In this document: positions 9,491-21,770 of the stretch, piece by piece
Numbering within the stretch: the first letter of the stretch is position 1
Layout: each line of letters starts with the position of its first letter
Origin: Isoetes taiwanensis
Lineage: Eukaryota; Streptophyta; Lycopodiopsida; Isoetales; Isoetaceae
DNA length: 64,000 bases
Direction of reading: 5' to 3'
NCBI GenBank assembly: GCA_021234155.1
Contig: JAJEKV010000059.1
Location: 597,844 to 661,843, forward strand
Notes under the pieces: model-generated
Seen by the model: only the letters and a program-made list of their open reading frames with translations
Told to the model about the DNA's origin: nothing
Database searches by the model: none
Program-made: the position numbers and the translations under genes

Positions 9491-12400
9491 GTGTGTTAAG
9501 CCAAGACAGTGATAACCACCACCTAGCTCATTGTGAACTAAGACAACAACTTGTCTACCTACCATTGAGGTAATAATTCTTTGCCCATATAAAGGCACGA
9601 GACATATTTTAAGTTACTTATAGACATCAAGAGTACACTATTTATAGTTTTTACAAGTATATAGCAACTTTGACTTTATGAATGTGATATTGAGTACCAT
9701 TATCGACATTAGACATTAGATACATAAAGAAAGGAACGTGCAGTTTACACAACTACCAGAGGGACTACAATTAAGAAATAGTAATATATCATATTAATGG
9801 TAGAAAGGATGTGAACAAGGTCAATTCTCACAAGATGGAAATGAATAGTCAAGCAAGGCCCGAGTAGCTATTGAAATTAAGAGGAAGGCAAAAATTGAGT
9901 GCGTAGTATTGAGCGCATAATATTGAGCTCTGGGTTGACCTTGTGTATTACATTGTACAAGAAATGTGCAGCCAAGGCCAGCGCAAACATTTCTCTTTCC
10001 ACAATTTTGTGTGACTTCAAAATGATGTGGACCTCAAGCTTAGTATAAACTACCAAAAGTTAACCTAGTATCAACTTGAAGTATAGAGGATATGCCAAAA
10101 TATTTGAAAATGCAGCCATCGCTGCCGCCAAGGAGATTTGTGTGAAGCTGGAATGGTGTTAAAGAGAATTAGTGTCTGGTTCTACTCGCGGTACTCAACT
10201 CTTTTAAGATCCATGACAATATTATTAGGTTCCCAAGGGTTTGATTTAACATGTTATGGAATCTATACATTAGAGATAATAAACTTGCCTTCATATTCCT
10301 CAACCACTAAGAAACAAGGGATTGGCGTGAGGAGCCGAGCTTCTAAGAAAAAACCTGCTTCGATTCCTATTTAGAGGAGCATTTGTGCTTCAATTCCAAT
10401 TTAGAATAGAATAGGATATGTTTTTATCGTCCACGAGGGACATCTAAATTATTGCATAGGCTTTGTATATAATTTCAAAAAGAAAAGAAAAGTAGGGATA
10501 TAAGTACTCGTACCCCGCCTTTACAATGAACACAAAGATACGAAGAATCAATCAAAGTTTCAAAGGCTTGTACCACAATTTCATAATTGCTTGATCCATA
10601 GTTGTGTGCACGACCTTGACGTAATGAAACCTACTGGTATCATATTGTACATGCCCTTTATATACGTGGAATGGGTAAATCTGGCAAGCATGAAGGATTC
10701 TGCAAGCAAATGCACTATTAGAATGACAACTTCCATATATTTCCAAAAGACAAGGCAATATGCACAATGACATCCTAGAAAGCAATTCAATACAACAATA
10801 CATCACGACCTTACAATTAGCCTAGTACAAAATCAAGAAATGGTGCTCAAATTAATCCAATGATATTCCTCTAGAGCTAAGCTAAGCTAATACTTAGGTT
10901 TTTACACAAATGTAGTTGTCCCTCTTACATGCTTACATGCCTTAGAACACCTAATTTAAGGCCATGGCAGCACTACAACACTACAAATACCTTGTAGTGC
11001 AGTCTAAATCTGGAGCATACATAAAATATGCTAATCTCGGACAACTAGACCTATGCATTATACATTTAGGTTGCAACCACTAAATATGTATGCACATAGG
11101 TTAGCCCATTGGGCTAACACTCCCTCCCACTAAAAGTTTTAGCACAAAAACATATCCAAACCTTTTTAAAATAGGTCTGATATGTATAATGTGTGCACAA
11201 AAACTTAAGGGGAGGGTATACAAAAGTAATTGAAGGACAAAGATAATGAAATTCATATGGGCGAAATATTGGCTCCCCTTTGGGGGTTGGATTCCAAAGA
11301 ATCGTGAGCCGAATACATCATTATGTATTTTACAAGTCGAATAGCATAACAATCAATTCCTTTATTACGATGTAGGATTGTTTCTATTGTAATAATGTTC
11401 CATAGCGTAGATGGCTAGTTCGTTTGGTTTTCAACTCCCTTGGGCGGGTTTGAGCCCACCTTTTGACATTGTTTTAACTTTTGAGTTATTCGACCTACAC
11501 AATATTTATGGAAATCTGCGAGTCTAATACTCCATTTTTTGTATTCGGCTTGCAGAATAAAAGCCAGCTATGAGTCTAATATCCCATTAGAATCAAACCC
11601 ATAATCAGGAGCCAATAAATGCACCAAAATTTATATCTAAAAATATTGATATCACTCATAGGCACTAGCACAGGAAGTGCCTACAAAATTATATACCATG
11701 CCAGGTTTACAAAATAATATCAAACAAAAAAAGACTCATTAGAAGCTTTTCAAAAGAATAAATGCACCTCCGTTAGATATGGATGGGGACATCTGGGCCA
11801 TCTATGCAATATAATCCCTAATAAACACCGTCCATGCAAAGAAACACTAACATTGGCCCTAAAATACTAGGGTAGTTCGGAATCTGATGGAGGCGGTGGC
11901 TCTGCTCTATGTGAGCCGAAAATGGCTTAGAATGCAATCTCACCCCTGTTCTTCCTTGATTTCATCAGTTGCTGCGGAGTTCTGGTACGGTATCATTCAC
12001 ATATTCAGGATATGAAGCTTTGACGGCATTGGACTGTGGACTTCCTTGCAGCATGATCTCTTTCGTTCTCTTCTTACAAGCATTGGGATGGGATTTGCAG
12101 GTAAACCTCAATCTTTAAGGCATTTTGTTGTCATGCAAAATATAGGGATACGACTTACCAAAAGCAGAAGAGCTCTTCAAGCTGTGCATACGGTATTTCT
12201 GATGCAAAGGTAATGTCAGACTTTGCAAACAAATCCTCTTCGATTTCATGTATATTATAGTTCTGATGCATAGATTTGTTGCAAAAATCAGTTTATTATT
12301 TGTTTTCTAATCTGGACAAGGCAGAAGGATTTTGTTTAATCTGCCGTAGTTGAACCAAACTGGCTCCGCAACCCAGCTTCAGCTGGTCGCTGTAATCTTT

Positions 12401-13550
12401 TAAAGCAAAGTAAGATTAGACTTCCCCCTTGGATTGTTTGTGGTCTATAGTCCAGATGCAAATTTTATTTTGTGTGCCCTTTAATTCTAATAAAAAGTCA
12501 TGGATATGTATTTATTTTGCAGTTTTAGTCAAATGAATTAGACATGCAACTATCAAATATGCAAGTCCTACTTGCATTTAACATGTCTCACATTGCATGT
12601 GCAGAGATGTTCACATAAGATTGTGCTAAATGGAGGTTAGCAAAAGAGCTGGCCGTCTGAAAATAATAGAACAAGAAAACGTTTTTGAAGAAGCCTTCCT
12701 AATGGCGACGTGCAGATGCTTTTTTTTTTTTTTGCTTTGCTAATGTCTTGATTGTATGCAAATCAGAGCTCTAACTATGCAGACAGCGTGGAGGGGTTCG
12801 TTAAGCGAAGCACATAGGCATATATGGGCAGCACAGAGCACAGCAAAGAGCACAGCTTGGAACAAAAGACTTCAGACAACATGTCAGACTTTTTTTCCCT
12901 GTTCGCCGATAGAAAATTCTCACATTTTAACTTCTAGTGCATAACCTCAGGCTTATGCAAATTAGGCGCTCAATCCACAGATTTGCAATGGTAATTTGCA
13001 AAGCTCTCTCTGCAGATGGCAATAGAAAGAAAATTGTATCCGGTTTTTGGTTTCCTTTCTCTGGCTTTCTGAATCAATGATCACGAAATCTGTCTTGCAG
13101 ATGCTAGAAATGTCTGGAACTATCTGTACAAATGGCTTTCTTTTAAACAAATAAGAAACCTTTTTCTACAATTTGCATCCAAGTTTGTCTGCTGCACTGT
13201 TGTGTGAAGGCTAGCCCTCAAAAATTTTGAAAAGAAATTGGCAACTATTGTGTGGAAGATTCTAGAATACTGCAACCAAAACAGATGTTTTACTACACTA
13301 ATATCCATTACATAACGAAAAATAATCCTTTGAAGATGCCAAGCCATTATCTATTTTAATAAGATAAGATAAGAAAACATGTTTATTATTTGGTAATAAA
13401 CTAGAAACTTTTTTTTTCATAAACAAACAATGGCTCATATGTCACTACAACAATGATTTTGTAGGGCAATCACTATGAGTTACAAAAAGTCTTACACGAT
13501 TTCATAGAGCAACCACCATGAGTTACAAAAATTCTTGAAGAGAAATCACC
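9490..13550. other. Gene-free AT-rich stretch
   Basis: No protein family is recognisable on either strand; open frames are short and lack motifs. About 10402-10440 holds a decayed LINE B tail (GAATAGAATAGG...TTTTATCGTCCACGAGG). Confidence 0.55.
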
Positions 13551-13669
13551 ACTAGTTTGCAATAGAATAGAATAGAATAGAATATGATTTTATCGTCCAC
13601 GGAGACCAACTGGCCTATGGGACCCAAGTACAAAGAGAGAGAGCAGCAGGCGTATTACTAGTTTGCAAT
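13551..13669 (-). mobile_element. Short 5'-truncated LINE B tail with 13-bp target duplication
   Basis: ACTAGTTTGCAAT occurs at 13551-13563 and 13657-13669 and encloses 93 bp. The insert is (AGAAT)n followed by ATTTTATCGTCCACGGAGAC and CAACTGGCCTATGGGACCC. Read on the minus strand this is a conserved 3' end followed by a microsatellite tail. The same end terminates the long LINE B at 40.2 kb, so this is an extremely truncated insertion of that family (or of a SINE sharing its tail). Confidence 0.88.
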
Positions 13670-14498
13670 GGAATATGTCTTAGTTTCTATACTAAATTAA
13701 TATTAACTATTAATTCAAAACATATATGGCATACATCGAACACAAAATACTTTGAAGATGCAAAGCCATCATTATTTTGAGAGATGAACTGTTGGTTGTT
13801 TTAATGAGAAACGCGAAGTCTTTATTGTACTGCATCAATGGTTTATGCGACAAGGTATCCATGAGTTTATTGGGACATCGCTATGAGTTACCCGGTTCCT
13901 TAAAGCAAAAGACATTAGTGGTTTGCAACCTAAACTATTAATTGGACACCATGTCACTTAGCATTAAAACATATCGATAAACCAAGAAAATTCACCGCCA
14001 TAAAGAACCATATTGGTAAACTATACCAGGAAACTATAATAAGAAAATGTAGGTGCTTACTATGTGGATATACCACATTGAAAAACCTTAAGTATGAACC
14101 TCACTATTTAACTGCATCTAGTTATTCAACATATTAACCCACAAAGTAATATTAGTTTGTCTTAGTAGTATAACACAAAAAATAACACAAAATATCAATA
14201 ACAGTTTTTTTTTGGGGGCCTTGTGTTCCCTTCGGATTTGTGCTACATTGTCGTCTTTCCAATACCTTGAAATTTGTGGTATTGTGGTTTCAGACGGATT
14301 TCTCAGTCTTGGGCATCATCTGCATTTGTACTCTTTATTTCTCCTGCCCACCAGTGGTTTGGATAGGTAACGCAAAACCACTTCTGTTAGCAATTCATAT
14401 GAATTATTCGCCCGCATTATGCTTTCAAAGATATGAATGATCTCTCGTATTTGATTCAGATTGTGCCTTGATTGCCTTTGCTTTTTTCGTTACCCAAA
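13670..14498. other. No recognised gene
   Basis: AT-rich spacer. 14240-14440 has a 66-codon open frame without known motifs; it runs toward the ABCG relic and might be unrelated exon sequence. Confidence 0.5.
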
Positions 14499-14637
14499 CG
14501 TTGAGAAGCTTAGATGAGATGGGCTTAACCGTTGTTGCTTCTATTCATCAGCCCGGCAGGTCAAGTTTTTGAGTTGTTTGACAATCTCGTACTTACGTCA
14601 CATGGGAAAACCGTGTATTTTGGTGACGCCGCAAAGA
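14499..14637 (+). pseudogene. ABCG (WBC) transporter nucleotide-binding-domain fragment
   Basis: Translation gives TLRSLDEMGLTVVASIHQP, which contains the H-loop histidine of ABC ATPases in the SIHQP form typical of ABCG half-transporters. After a frameshift it continues QVFELFDNLVLTSHGKTVYF. ABCG proteins export lipids, waxes or hormones across the plasma membrane. Walker A, the signature motif and the membrane domain are not found nearby, and the frame breaks directly after HQP, so this is a relic of about 45 codons. Confidence 0.82.
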
Positions 14638-15059
14638 CAAGAGGTAGATCGATCAATTCATCGATTTTTTGAAATTGCAATGCGATTGCTAAGATTATTC
14701 GGTACGCATGTGGTCTAATGATATGCTTCATATAGCGATTATTTCAACAACGCCATTCTTTTTTTCTATTCTGGACATGGAAGGCTAAGAACAAAGGATA
14801 TGGTCTCTCTTCTCGAATCGACTTCTGCGCTCTCATATTCGAGGAGCGATACGGCTCCCCAACACCTCCTTTCCAAGCTTCAGAAGCATTTCCTCGGATA
14901 GACATGGCGGAGTTAAGATCCCTTGGGAAGAACCAGCCCAAAGAAGAATACAATTAGGGGACATCACAATGGCTTGTCCAAAGCATTATGGAACAGGGAT
15001 GGGCTCAAATGTAACAAAGAAGTTGAGTATATCTCGCATTATTACTAGCTCGGGGAATC
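14638..15059. other. No recognised gene
   Basis: A minus-strand open frame at 14744-14953 has no recognisable domain. The sequence is less AT-rich than its surroundings, which could mean captured gene sequence. Confidence 0.4.
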
Positions 15060-15780
15060 GGTGCAATGATATCAGGGTATGCTCAATCTGGAAACGTTTT
15101 GATGGTCAGGCAATGTCTTGGAGATATGCAAGATATGTCAAACCAAGTGAAGTGACATTCCCATCGCCCTTGTTTGCATGCCCATGCAGCTTAGTGGATG
15201 AAGGATGAAGACACTTCATATCTATGAGGGAGAACCATGGCATCATACGGATACTCGCCACTACAGATTGTATGATTGACATTCTCATCGATCGGGATAT
15301 TTGCTTGAAGCAAATAATTTACTCCGATGTATGAAACCGTAGATTATTTATCGGAGATCTTTGCTTACAAACCGTAGAACATATGGAAATGTGAAGCTAG
15401 GTCAAGAGTGCTTTGATCAAGTTATTGAACCTGGATTTACACGATGCAAGTGGCTATGTTCTTATGTCGGGGCATTTACTCGATCTTTGGTATGGTAAAA
15501 GATGCCGAGAAAATTGAAGAACTAAGGTTTCATGCACATGATTGGAAGAAATCGCCAAGGCATGGATAGAGGTTAATAATAAGGTGCATGAGTTTATTGT
15601 TGGTGATAAAAGTCACCCCGAGAGTGATAAAATATCTAACATCTTTGAAAATGTTAAGTAATAAAATAAAAAGAGGCTGGTTATACACCAAAGCTTAACA
15701 TGGTATTGCAAGCAAATGACGGATGAAGAAAAAAGAAGATGCTTTGTGTGGACATCTGCGAGAAGTTAGTCAGTAGCTTA
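15060..15780 (+). pseudogene. PPR protein relic (PLS-E/E+, start of DYW)
   Basis: Scattered in three frames but in the correct order are MISGYAQSGN (15067-15096), KPSEVTFPSPLFAC with LVDEG (about 15138-15208), an E-motif piece ASGYVLMSGIYSIFGMVKDAEKI (15440-15510 area), WIEVNNKVHEFIVGDKSHPE (E+ region, about 15565-15625) and EDALCGHLREV (start of the DYW region, about 15735-15770). Plant PLS-class PPR proteins bind organellar RNA, and the DYW domain performs C-to-U editing. Many frameshifts and stops and the absence of the rest of DYW show that the copy is dead. Such families are expanded in ferns and lycophytes. Confidence 0.85.
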
Positions 15781-16540
15781 TGGGCTTGTCAATGCGCCTC
15801 TAGGTACTATTATATGAGCCACGAAAAATCTTGAGTGTGCATGGATTGTCATATTGGAGCGAAACAAGTCCGGGCTAAGATGCGAGCTCGGCTCCAATAT
15901 AGCAGGCACATTCGGCGTGTTCAGCTTTTGCTTTTTGTTTTGTTTTTTTCTTATGAAGGAGCGAGCTTTCGGCCTGTGCCCCGCTCTCCACTACCGCTCC
16001 AAGTACGCCCTTACCCTTGCTCTATGATCCTGAGCTCATTCATTTTCCAGGTTTTTTTTCCCCTTTCTGTCTACAGTGCTCCACAAGTAATTTGATTTTA
16101 GTTTCATTCACCTTTTGGGTTCGACAAGTGATTTGTTTTTAGTTTCATTCACCTTTTGGGTTCGGCTATGGACCTTTTGTGATTGCTGGAAAAAAGATCT
16201 AATACTTCAAGTATTTGAAAACTATAGCATCTCGACACTGATTATTATAATACCATATCATGGTTATTTTATTACCATTTCATATATATATGTTGTTTCA
16301 TATTGTATCTGATGTATTATTACAGCATTTACCCACTAAACAACTGCAGGTGCTCCAACTTGGATATTTATAGGAAGCAAAATAGAAATAATCAACACAA
16401 TGAAATTGATATTTTATATCACAAGGATTTGTATGTGGAAAGGCACAGATTATTTCATGCTTTTAGAAAGAAAATCATAGGAGTTTTGCATGTTTTACTG
16501 CTTTTTTTAGGGCCCGAAGGGCCCAAAATTTTTTTTAGTA
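15781..16540. other. No recognised gene; one tandem duplication
   Basis: About 16087-16168 holds two copies of a roughly 40-bp unit (TTTTAGTTTCATTCACCTTTTGGGTTCG). The palindrome GGGCCCGAAGGGCCC lies at 16510-16524 just outside the long-inverted-repeat element. Confidence 0.55.
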
Positions 16541-17414
16541 TAACAACCAACACATAACTACCATTAACATTAATTAACACAACCATTGGGTCCAACACAT
16601 TTAAATTAAAATCCCCCTTAGACCCCCTTTGGTTTGGGTGCATATTCACACGGGGGGTGACGTAGGGCAGCGAGAGCCCCTATAATTATATTTTGCACGT
16701 ACAAAATCAACACCATATAGTATTTTGGTTCAAATCTTATAGTATTTTGCAAATCTTGTTATACAGTATAGCAAATTTTGTACTTGCATACCCCACAAAC
16801 GAGGAACTTTACGTACGGTGTAGATTAAGGAATAAGGGAACAAAGTTTAAAATGAAACGCACTAATTTGCTCAAAACGCACTTCAAAAGGAATCTTTGAA
16901 AGATTCCCTAAAATCCCCCCAAAAAGGTCCCTTTTCATGGTATATTTGTGACAAGTGTGACAATTTGAAAATTTTAGGCATCATTTTTGAGGGGGGGTGT
17001 GAACTTAGCTTCCATTCAAAATTGTTTGACATCCCTTTTTGGCCCCCCTAGTTTGGTTTGAGAAATAGTAATATTTTCAAAAACTAAACAAAATAGACAT
17101 TGAAAAAAACAGCAAGCACACTAAAGTGCCAAAAAGGTATTTTATTCAAAGTTTTCAAAATCAGTACAAAACTATGAACAAAACTGTAAAAAATGCAACA
17201 CATTTTGACATTGCCTCATTGAAGCAAACATTTTCATATGAAAGTATGCCTCATTGAACAAACTTACACTTTGAAGAGCAAGTTGGAGTCAAGACGGCGG
17301 CTTCGCTCTTCGTCTTATATACTTGCTCTTATTTGCTCATCCGTCTTGCTATAGACTTATGTATACCGCGAGGACAACGCGTGGACATAACGTCTTCAAA
17401 ATAAATTTCTGGGT

Positions 17415-17833
17415 GGTATAAATTTATACCATAATAGGTAGTGCTGTGCGGATATAACATGCCAGAGAGTTTGCATGGTATAAATTTATACCATAAATGG
17501 ACTCGGCGGTATAAATTTATACCTAGAAGAGGACTCGGCGGTATAAATTTATACCGCGAGAGCTCTCTCGATTCATCTGCGAGCTCCCCACGGTATAAAT
17601 TTATACCGTGAGAGCTCCCTCATTATCTGCATGAGAGCTCTCTCGGTATAAATTTATCTGCATGACGGCTCTCTCTGGTATAAATTTATACCACGATAAC
17701 CTTCGGACAATCAATTTATACACATATATGTGTATATATATATAATAATATATATACATACTTACATATATATATCCTAAGAAAAGAGAACTCTTTACGG
17801 TATAAATCTATCTGAGAAACGGTATAAATTTAT
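17415..17833. repeat. Array of the palindrome GGTATAAATTTATACC
   Basis: Six exact copies start at 17415, 17477, 17508, 17540, 17592 and 17677. Partial copies start at 17645, 17799 and 17821, and an outlier lies at 18528. Start-to-start spacings are 62, 31, 32, 52, 53 and 32 bp. Between several copies lie second palindromic strings of the type GAGAGCTCTC and a TTATCTGCATGA-like string. Each core can form a perfect 8-bp-arm hairpin. No family known to me has this unit. Confidence 0.95.
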
Positions 17834-17900
17834 AAATTAATTGCATATATATATAAACGCGTTTATATATATATATATACGATATATATATATATATGCA
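17716..17900. repeat. AT-alternating tract
   Basis: Runs of (TA)n and (AT)n, including ATATATATATGTG-like palindromes, follow the palindrome array. This may be a DNA-unwinding or cruciform-prone segment. Confidence 0.85.
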
Positions 17901-19304
17901 AAATCAGAGGTAAAGTATATATCGTGGTAAAATCTTTTTGGGGTCTTTTTTACTGCCAAAGGGTTTGGCAACTGAAAACTACTAAAGTAACACACATAAG
18001 GGATAATTTTACACACTTTTCTTAGTTTTTAGTCTAAAAGTTCTAAAACGGTTCTAAAATTTCTCGAGCTTGTAATGCAATGTTAGAGCATAAAGTAGTC
18101 GAATCATGTTGTTATTTCTACTTTTTTTTCTCTACATACATGCGAACTTCACTTGAGCAAAAAAAAAAATTGCTACTAAAGGCAAAGAACTCCAAAATAT
18201 TATGGTGACACGGTGTTTGACTAGAAGGAAACCACGTGGTTTATCCAGAGGGGGGCGAGGAGTAGCAACCCTCGAAGTTTACCTATTTATTTACAAAATA
18301 TTTAGGAAAGGGTAAAGGTGACGAATACTTCATCGCCGGAGAAATGTGCATGGTGCCCATCGCTACGGATGACGAATTGTGATGAATATGCTCAACATTG
18401 CTAAGGAGATTGACTATCTCTCGAGCATCGAAGATGTTGTAGATTGGTATGTCGTTCAAAATACATCTCAGAATAAAAAGGAGGGCATGTAATCACATGG
18501 CTTCATTACTTCAACTTTTGTATCCTCGGTATAAATTTATACTGCATCATCAACTAAAACTTCAGCTTAACTACAAAATATTGTGGATGTATTGGTAATT
18601 GTAATACTATGTGATGCAAAAAAATTGGTTTGTCATTCAAGAAGTTTGTTCAACTGCCTCCCAATGTGTTTTAAGGTCCATTAGGATGTTCAGCCAAAAT
18701 GGTTGTGAAATAACAAATTTCCTGTCTTCTAAAACAACTAATATAAAAATTTTCAGGGACAAGGTACAAAAGCATCTAATTTCTTCATACGAATTTGCCC
18801 CATAGTAAATCTTTGAATTTCATTGTAGTTCTTTCCCCCTCTACAATGGGATTTTTTTTGTGTGTGTGTTTTTCCTTAATACTAAGTCTTCTTAAAATGT
18901 CTGTTTTCACGAGCAATTTTATATATCTTTGGAGTAAAGATAATAAAAAGGCCCTTTTTAGAGGGATTTCAGAATTTTATAAATTTTCAGAAGGAATCTT
19001 TCAAACGCACTTTTTAAATAAGTGCGTTTCATTTTAAACCTTGTTAGGGGTGAATATGCCTATCCAACAGCTCTCGTTGCCCGGAGTCACCCCCCGTGTG
19101 AATATGCACCCAAACCAAAGGGGGTCTAAGGGGGATTTTAATTTAAATGTGTTGGACCCAATGGTTGTGTTAATTAATGTTAATGGTAGTTATGTGTTGG
19201 TTGTTATGTGTTATGTGTTGGGCAGCTTGCAGAGGCCATTCATGTTTTTTAAGGAATGCAGGAATCTGTTGTATTTTGAAATGAGAATCTTGTTATTTAT
19301 GCAG

Positions 19305-19600
19305 GAAGATGCTGCAAAGTTGTTTCAACCAATGCCTGTAAGGAATGTAGTTTCATGGGCATGCATGATTGTAGCATACATTGAGCATGGTGACCTGATG
19401 GAGGCTCATGTTCTATTTGATTAGATGCCTGAAAGGATTTTTATCTCAGACTGCAATGATTGCAAGTTATCTCCAAGGGATAAGCTTGAGGAAGGATTTA
19501 CCCTCTTTAAGAGAATGCCCCAAAGAAATGTTGTCTTATGGAATGCTATGATGTATGGCTATGCCAAACATCGTCGGCTCACACGAGTTAAACAACTTTG
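19305..19600 (+). pseudogene. PPR repeat fragment
   Basis: The frame reads EDAAKLFQPMPVRNVVSWAC, then a TAG stop at 19422-19424 after LFD, then MPERIFIS and, after further change, LFKRMPQRNVVLWNAMMYGY. This is the A-x-x-LF-x-x-MP-x-RNVVSWN pattern of P/L/S-type PPR motifs, covering about two to three repeats. It lies about 90 bp beyond the right arm of the long-inverted-repeat element. It is not simply the upstream part of the 15-kb relic, because the order is reversed; it may derive from another PPR gene. Confidence 0.85.
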
Positions 19601-20527
19601 TGGATCTTGTAAGAGTACCTCCACCTTTATTTCAGATTAGCTAACTTCCTTTGTTGGAACATCTCATAGCTGAAAGATAACGTCATTATATCAAGTTCCA
19701 TTCAAGAGAGTATCCTGACATATTTTTATGACTTTAGGTTCATTGACCATACCTGATGCACGTCCAGATGGAGTCATTTTCAGGGAACTTGTTCCAGAAT
19801 CAATTCCTTGATCATATTTTGGATAAGTTTTTAATTGATCATATTTACTTGATCATATTTTGGATAAGTTTTTAATTGTAGCTTTTTCTATGGCCTTCTC
19901 TATGTGCAGCCGACTTTGGAAACACAGTCCCTGATATCAATTACATGGGTAATACGAACAATTCTTTTGGTGATCGCATCTTCCTAACATAGTAGAACTT
20001 AAATTCAAGGTCTAACTATTTATTTCTCTCATATATGGAGCATGTGCCTTTGTGCTAAACATTATCCTCCGACATAAATTGTCAACTATGTGAAGCCACA
20101 TTGTACCATGCTGTTGTAATGCAAATGCTGAGTTAGTCACAATTTACTGGCAACTCTGTGTGGCACAAGAGTACTTGTATGGAGTTACTAAGAAAAACAT
20201 AAACTAGAAAAGGCAAAGCTTATGGATTCATTTGTCCTGTTGCCTGCTCAGGCTTGGATGCTAGAAGAAGCTATTTTACAATTTATACATTTTACTTTGT
20301 AGTTTTTATTGCATGATCTAACACATTCAAAAAAACAAATAGCTGGAACCAATCTGCCACTAGTTAGAAACAATCAAATAGGCTAATCTCATTCCAAAAT
20401 GCATTGTTCACTTTATATGGTACAAATGCCAATAAAAAAACATGGACAGTGCTGCCTTCCAGCTTGATAGTATACAAAAAAGATCCATCTATGTACAACC
20501 TCTAACCTATTCTGCAAGCTCTGCTGC
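19601..20527. other. No recognised gene
   Basis: A direct repeat of GATCATATTTTGGATAAGTTTTTAATT lies near 19811 and 19852. Exon-like strings around 19740 are unassigned. Confidence 0.5.
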
Positions 20528-20970
20528 TTATTCGACAGTAGATGCTCGCCCAAACTCGGGCTTGAGCTCGTATGTGCGTTGGTTGGTTCCTCGTTTATTG
20601 TAAATGCATAAGTCATTCAAAATTTCCTTCAAGGAAGCCTGTACAGAAATACAAATTAGCACTTTCAGACTACTAAGAGACGCTTTAGCTGCATGCCTAA
20701 GCAAAAAATTGGGCCAAGGGAAGAACTTCCACTTGAACAATGGCAACAAATTTCTGTAGATGAGAGGTTCTTCAAAAGATGCAGCATTATTATTGTAGAC
20801 GTTAATTTGTGCTGGAAGAAGCTTACAACTGGTTAGTCTATTTCCTGCACAAGTTGTTTCAATGCCCAATTGGTTTGCCTCTCAAACAATTTGAACACAA
20901 TATCCTCCAGTTCACCACGCTCTCTGCGTGTACGTTTTCCTTCAGTTCTTTCATTTGTACCGCAGCAATT
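20528..20970 (-). pseudogene. TFIIF beta-subunit (RAP30) 3'-end fragment
   Basis: On the minus strand, the exon around 20827-20935 reads RTRRERGELEDIVFKLFERQ followed by NWALKQLVQEID and a stop. The next exon (20528-20638) begins after a TGTACAG acceptor and reads ASLKEILNDLCIYNKRGTNQ, then TYELKPEF, up to a TAA. These are the winged-helix C-terminal domain of TFIIF-beta, which binds DNA in the RNA polymerase II preinitiation complex. The in-frame TAA replacing a codon between EID and PV, and the lack of upstream exons nearby, mark it as a fragment. The intron is retained. Confidence 0.87.
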
Positions 20971-21158
20971 TTTTTGTCCTGAAGTTTAAACAACCATTGG
21001 ATATTATGACATAATGTGATGCTTAAACACTAAAAAGCTTTTGAACTAACCTTTTGAATAGACCATGTACTGGGGAGAGGCGTTATCATCTCTCAGTTAT
21101 CATCCCTCGGTCATTTTGTAACACCTACCAGATGAGACACCATTTGAAGCCTAACCCA

Positions 21159-21401
21159 TCAGTTATGCAATGCCCTAGTTAAGTGCCCAATCAGGTGTTA
21201 GCTAGTTAAAGGCCCTAGTTAAATGCACTAATTTCCTAGCGTGGAAATGCTCTGGTTAAATGCATAAGTACAATAGTAACGTGTATAAAGCCCATTGCTC
21301 TAGACAATGAAGAGTGCATATGTCGTTGCTATTATCCGCAACAAAGCTATCTCCGCAGAATATTACATCCAAGAAGAAGCTTTGCTATGGTTTAGAACTG
21401 T
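21159..21401 (+). repeat. Inverted duplicate of 33774-34015
   Basis: About 243 bp match the reverse complement of 33774-34015 with few differences, including GCCCAATCAGGTGTTAGCTA and ATTACATCCAAGAAGAAGCT. The function is unknown. It may be a MITE or a shared piece of a larger element. Confidence 0.88.
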
Positions 21402-21644
21402 CCGTTTGAGCACCTTGCTATATGCAAATGCAGAACTTATTCTGATCGCTATGAATTTTTCATTATTTTTAGATGAATCATAGTCTCCTTATTTATTACA
21501 GTTACAGATCAACCCAAAATTCAACATATGGAAACCATTCAGACCAAAGAACAGACTGTGATTAAAAGCTTTCTATTTAGTCCAGTCACGTTATAACCTA
21601 GCCTTTAATGTGGTTCATGAAAGAATCTGTATTAGGTTCAGTAG

Positions 21645-21692
21645 GTAAGATAAGATAAGATAAGATAAGATAAGATAAGATAAGATAAGATA

Positions 21693-21723
<31 letters not shown>

Positions 21724-21770
21724 AAATTTTAACGTCCGCGGAAACCCAATCGGGTTATGGGACCCTCTGT
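21645..21770 (-). mobile_element. LINE B tail with (GATAA)n
   Basis: About 15 units of AAGAT/GATAA (21645-21721) are followed by TTTTAACGTCCGCGGAAACC and a GGTTATGGGACCC string, the same conserved tail as at 13564 and 40232. Directly after it CCCTCTGTTTGAGAA occurs twice. Confidence 0.82.

Larger units (their letters stand above)
16541..19213. mobile_element. Long-terminal-inverted-repeat DNA element, about 2.7 kb
   Basis: The outer arms, 16541-16677 and about 19071-19213, are almost perfect reverse complements over roughly 140 bp. Inner arms, about 16842-16960 and 18938-19042, are also complementary though more diverged; about 165 bp extra separates outer and inner parts on the left. No transposase frame is visible, so the element is non-autonomous. 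Arms longer than 250 bp suggest a Mutator-like or foldback element, but I could not define a clean target duplication. The interior carries the palindrome array described separately. Confidence 0.85.

Noticed and set aside
17415-17833. Palindrome array considered as a CRISPR array
   Set aside because: Spacers are short, variable in length and partly repetitive themselves, there are no cas genes, and the context is eukaryotic.
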